A stretch of DNA of 64,000 bases from a bacterium (GTDB taxonomy: Bacteria > UBP15 > UBA6099): the NCBI GenBank assembly GCA_029564595.1, contig JAKQPS010000176.1:1-64000 (forward strand), in the 5' to 3' direction. The stretch's first letter is position 1. Every line of letters starts with the position of its first letter. Shown one piece after another: positions 62,495-64,000 of the stretch. Made by a program: the position numbers and the translations under genes. The notes beneath the pieces were generated by a model, which did no database searches, was not told where the DNA came from, and saw only the letters and a list, made by a program, of their open reading frames with translations.

Positions 62495-63553
62495 ATGTTC
62501 ACCGAGGCGTCTTTGATGGAGCAGAAAAGGCTTATGAGCATGTTGCGCAGGCTGAACGCTAAAAGCGTTCCGGTCAAAGTGCGTTTCGAGTGCACGAAGC
62601 GTTGCAACCTCAGATGCGTCCACTGCAAGATAGCCATCCGCAAAGCCCCCTCCGACGAACTGACGCCAGCCGAGATGGCGGACATATTCGCCCAGTTGAA
62701 AAAGGCGGGGACGTTTCAGTTGGCGGTCACGGGCGGCGAAGTCTTCGCCCGTCCGGACGCGACCGAAGTTCTTGAGACTGTTTTCGCGCAGGACTTCCTT
62801 GTCGCCATCCAGACGAACGGGACGCTGGTCGGCCCGGAACATATAGCGTTGATGAAACGCAACAACGACAAGCTGGTTCGCTGCGCGGTCAGCCTTTACG
62901 GCGGAGACGCCGCGACTCACGAAGCCGTCACCCGCGTCGCAGGCTCGTTCGACGCCGCCGTCCGGACGCTCTCGCTTTTGAAAGAAGCCGGCGTCTCCAC
63001 AGCCGTATTCTGCATGCTGATGAAGGAGAACGCCCCGCATTTCAGAAAAGCCGAGGAGTTCTTCAAACAACTGGGCGTGCATTATCAGTTTTCCACGCTG
63101 ATGGTGGCGCGCGAAGACGGTTGCGCGGACCCTCTCGGCCACGCGGTGGACGACGCGACTCTCAGGTCGCTCCCCATCAAGTGGGACGAATTCCTGAACC
63201 CCGACCCCCTAAGCGTCCCCTCCGCCTATCCGCCGGAAACAATGATATCCGAGTGGTGCGTGGCGGGCCGCATGGCCAACATTTTGCCGAACGGCGACAT
63301 GGCCCCCTGCTCGGTCATCAAAACTCCGGCGGGCAACCTCCGGGAAAGCTCCTTTCAGGAGCTTTACGACTCGCCCCTATTCAACCAACTGCGCGCCCTG
63401 CGGGTGGGCGATATGGAATGCCGGGACTGCGAATACTTCCCCCGTTGCAAACCCTGTCCCGGAATATCATTCAACGAAAGCGGCAGATACACAGCGCGCA
63501 CGCGCGCTTATTGCAAGCTCACAAAAACATTTATCAACTTGCCGGGAGGCTGA
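62495..63553 (+). CDS. Radical SAM/SPASM domain protein
   Basis: 352 residues. The radical SAM cluster motif CxxxCxxC lies in TKRCNLRCVHCK. TGGEVFARPD and LVAIQTNGTLVG are the usual AdoMet-binding strands. A C-terminal SPASM region has EWCVAGRMANILPNGDMAPC and CRDCEYFPRCKPCPG, which would hold extra iron-sulphur clusters. Related enzymes mature peptides or heme cofactors. No precursor peptide gene was found close by. ATG 62495 overlaps a TATAAT, so the in-frame ATG 62516, eight bases after GAGG, may be the real start. One base separates its stop from the next start. Confidence 0.88.
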   Translation: MFTEASLMEQKRLMSMLRRLNAKSVPVKVRFECTKRCNLRCVHCKIAIRKAPSDELTPAEMADIFAQLKKAGTFQLAVTGGEVFARPDATEVLETVFAQDFLVAIQTNGTLVGPEHIALMKRNNDKLVRCAVSLYGGDAATHEAVTRVAGSFDAAVRTLSLLKEAGVSTAVFCMLMKENAPHFRKAEEFFKQLGVHYQFSTLMVAREDGCADPLGHAVDDATLRSLPIKWDEFLNPDPLSVPSAYPPETMISEWCVAGRMANILPNGDMAPCSVIKTPAGNLRESSFQELYDSPLFNQLRALRVGDMECRDCEYFPRCKPCPGISFNESGRYTARTRAYCKLTKTFINLPGG

Positions 63554-63554
63554 C

Positions 63555-64000
63555 ATGAGCGGAATAAAAATCGCCACATTGTGCTGCAACAACGTTATGA
63601 CTAGCGCGGGGCTGCTCGCCGAACACGGCCAGAGCTTTCTGGTCGAAACGCCCGACGCTTCGATTCTTTTCGACGTCGGGCAGACCGACGTCGCGTTGCG
63701 CAACGCGGCAAAAATGGGGAAAGACCTGAGCAAGACGGACTTCGTAGTCCTCAGCCACGGCCACTACGACCACGCGGGCGGACTGCTCGCACTGCTCGAT
63801 GTCGCGAAAAGCTTCAAACTCGTCGTCCACCCGGACGCGTTCGCGGAGAAACTGGCGATGACCCCCAACGGCATGATGCCGATCGGCATTTCAAAAGAGA
63901 TTGTGGACAAGCTTGCCGCCGCCGGAGTGGAGAGGATAGAGACGACCGAGCCGTTCGAGGTCGCCCCCGGAGTGTCCACGACCGGAGAGGTCCCGTCGGC
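63555..64000 (+). CDS. Metallo-beta-lactamase-fold hydrolase (partial, runs off window)
   Basis: 148 codons are visible. The N-terminal strand pattern ILFDVGQTDVALRNAAKMG is followed by the metal-binding motif SHGHYDHAGG (HxHxDH). This layout matches the group annotated as 7,8-dihydropterin-6-methyl-4-(ribofuranosyl)aminobenzene-phosphate synthase-like MBL proteins. GGGAGG lies five bases before the ATG at 63555. The start lies directly after the radical SAM stop, so the two form an operon and may act on the same product. Confidence 0.85.
   Translation, partial: MSGIKIATLCCNNVMTSAGLLAEHGQSFLVETPDASILFDVGQTDVALRNAAKMGKDLSKTDFVVLSHGHYDHAGGLLALLDVAKSFKLVVHPDAFAEKLAMTPNGMMPIGISKEIVDKLAAAGVERIETTEPFEVAPGVSTTGEVPS

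Overview
The window is GC-rich chromosomal DNA from a diderm (Gram-negative-type) bacterium. It encodes a signal-peptide-bearing outer-membrane porin-like protein, many exported proteins, a vegetative sigma factor and a dense set of housekeeping genes. An adenosylcobalamin-dependent ribonucleotide reductase, two pyruvate-phosphate-dikinase-like proteins, a GlnRS (rather than only the GatCAB route) and unusual domain fusions suggest a little-studied environmental lineage. I cannot place it in a phylum from the sequence alone. One end is different: an IS3-type insertion sequence is cut by the window edge and abuts an AT-rich TIR-like gene that looks horizontally acquired.

Layout. 1-1.4 kb: IS end, TIR-domain gene, paired palindromes. 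1.4-6.6 kb: secreted glycoside hydrolase family 2 enzyme, small exported protein, tRNA-Ala(CGC), then a two-gene operon of an unknown exported protein and a sialidase. 6.7-13.4 kb: ClC channel, K+ channel with RCK domain coupled to a separate cyclic-nucleotide-binding protein, and a NarL-type two-component pair. 13.7-17.5 kb: a four-gene operon of a DUF1538 membrane protein, a protein with three PII-like domains, a 56-residue membrane protein and a 91-residue protein. 17.5-22.1 kb: PhnD-like binding protein, adenylate cyclase, and a ZIP-type transporter with a cyclic-nucleotide-binding domain between TM3 and TM4. 22.2-25 kb: GlnRS with a C-terminal Trbp111-like domain, then a Phd/RelE toxin-antitoxin pair. 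25.2-32.3 kb: CtpA-type protease, two exported proteins, a saccharopine-dehydrogenase-like enzyme and a porin with long leader and 3' hairpins. 32.3-34.4 kb: an orphan gene bracketed by 64-bp direct repeats. 34.4-51.0 kb: a long minus-strand run, in transcription order mazG, ppdK-like, glyS, dnaG, rpoD, leuB, hrcA, dnaJ, rsmE, phoH, HD phosphohydrolase, ybeY, dgkA. 51.1-64 kb: canonical PPDK, RAYT transposase with REP-like hairpins, ribD, nrdJ behind two NrdR boxes, a DUF364-type protein, Hsp20, an orphan CHASE2 protein, a radical SAM/SPASM protein and the start of a metallo-beta-lactamase-fold enzyme.

How it may work together. Cyclic AMP is a recurring theme: one class III adenylate cyclase and two proteins with cyclic-nucleotide pockets, both tied to ion transport. 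The least explained system is the DUF1538 / triple-PII operon, which looks like a membrane transporter with a dedicated PII-type regulator and two small accessory proteins. All function calls rest on reading the translated sequence and known family motifs; no database search was run.
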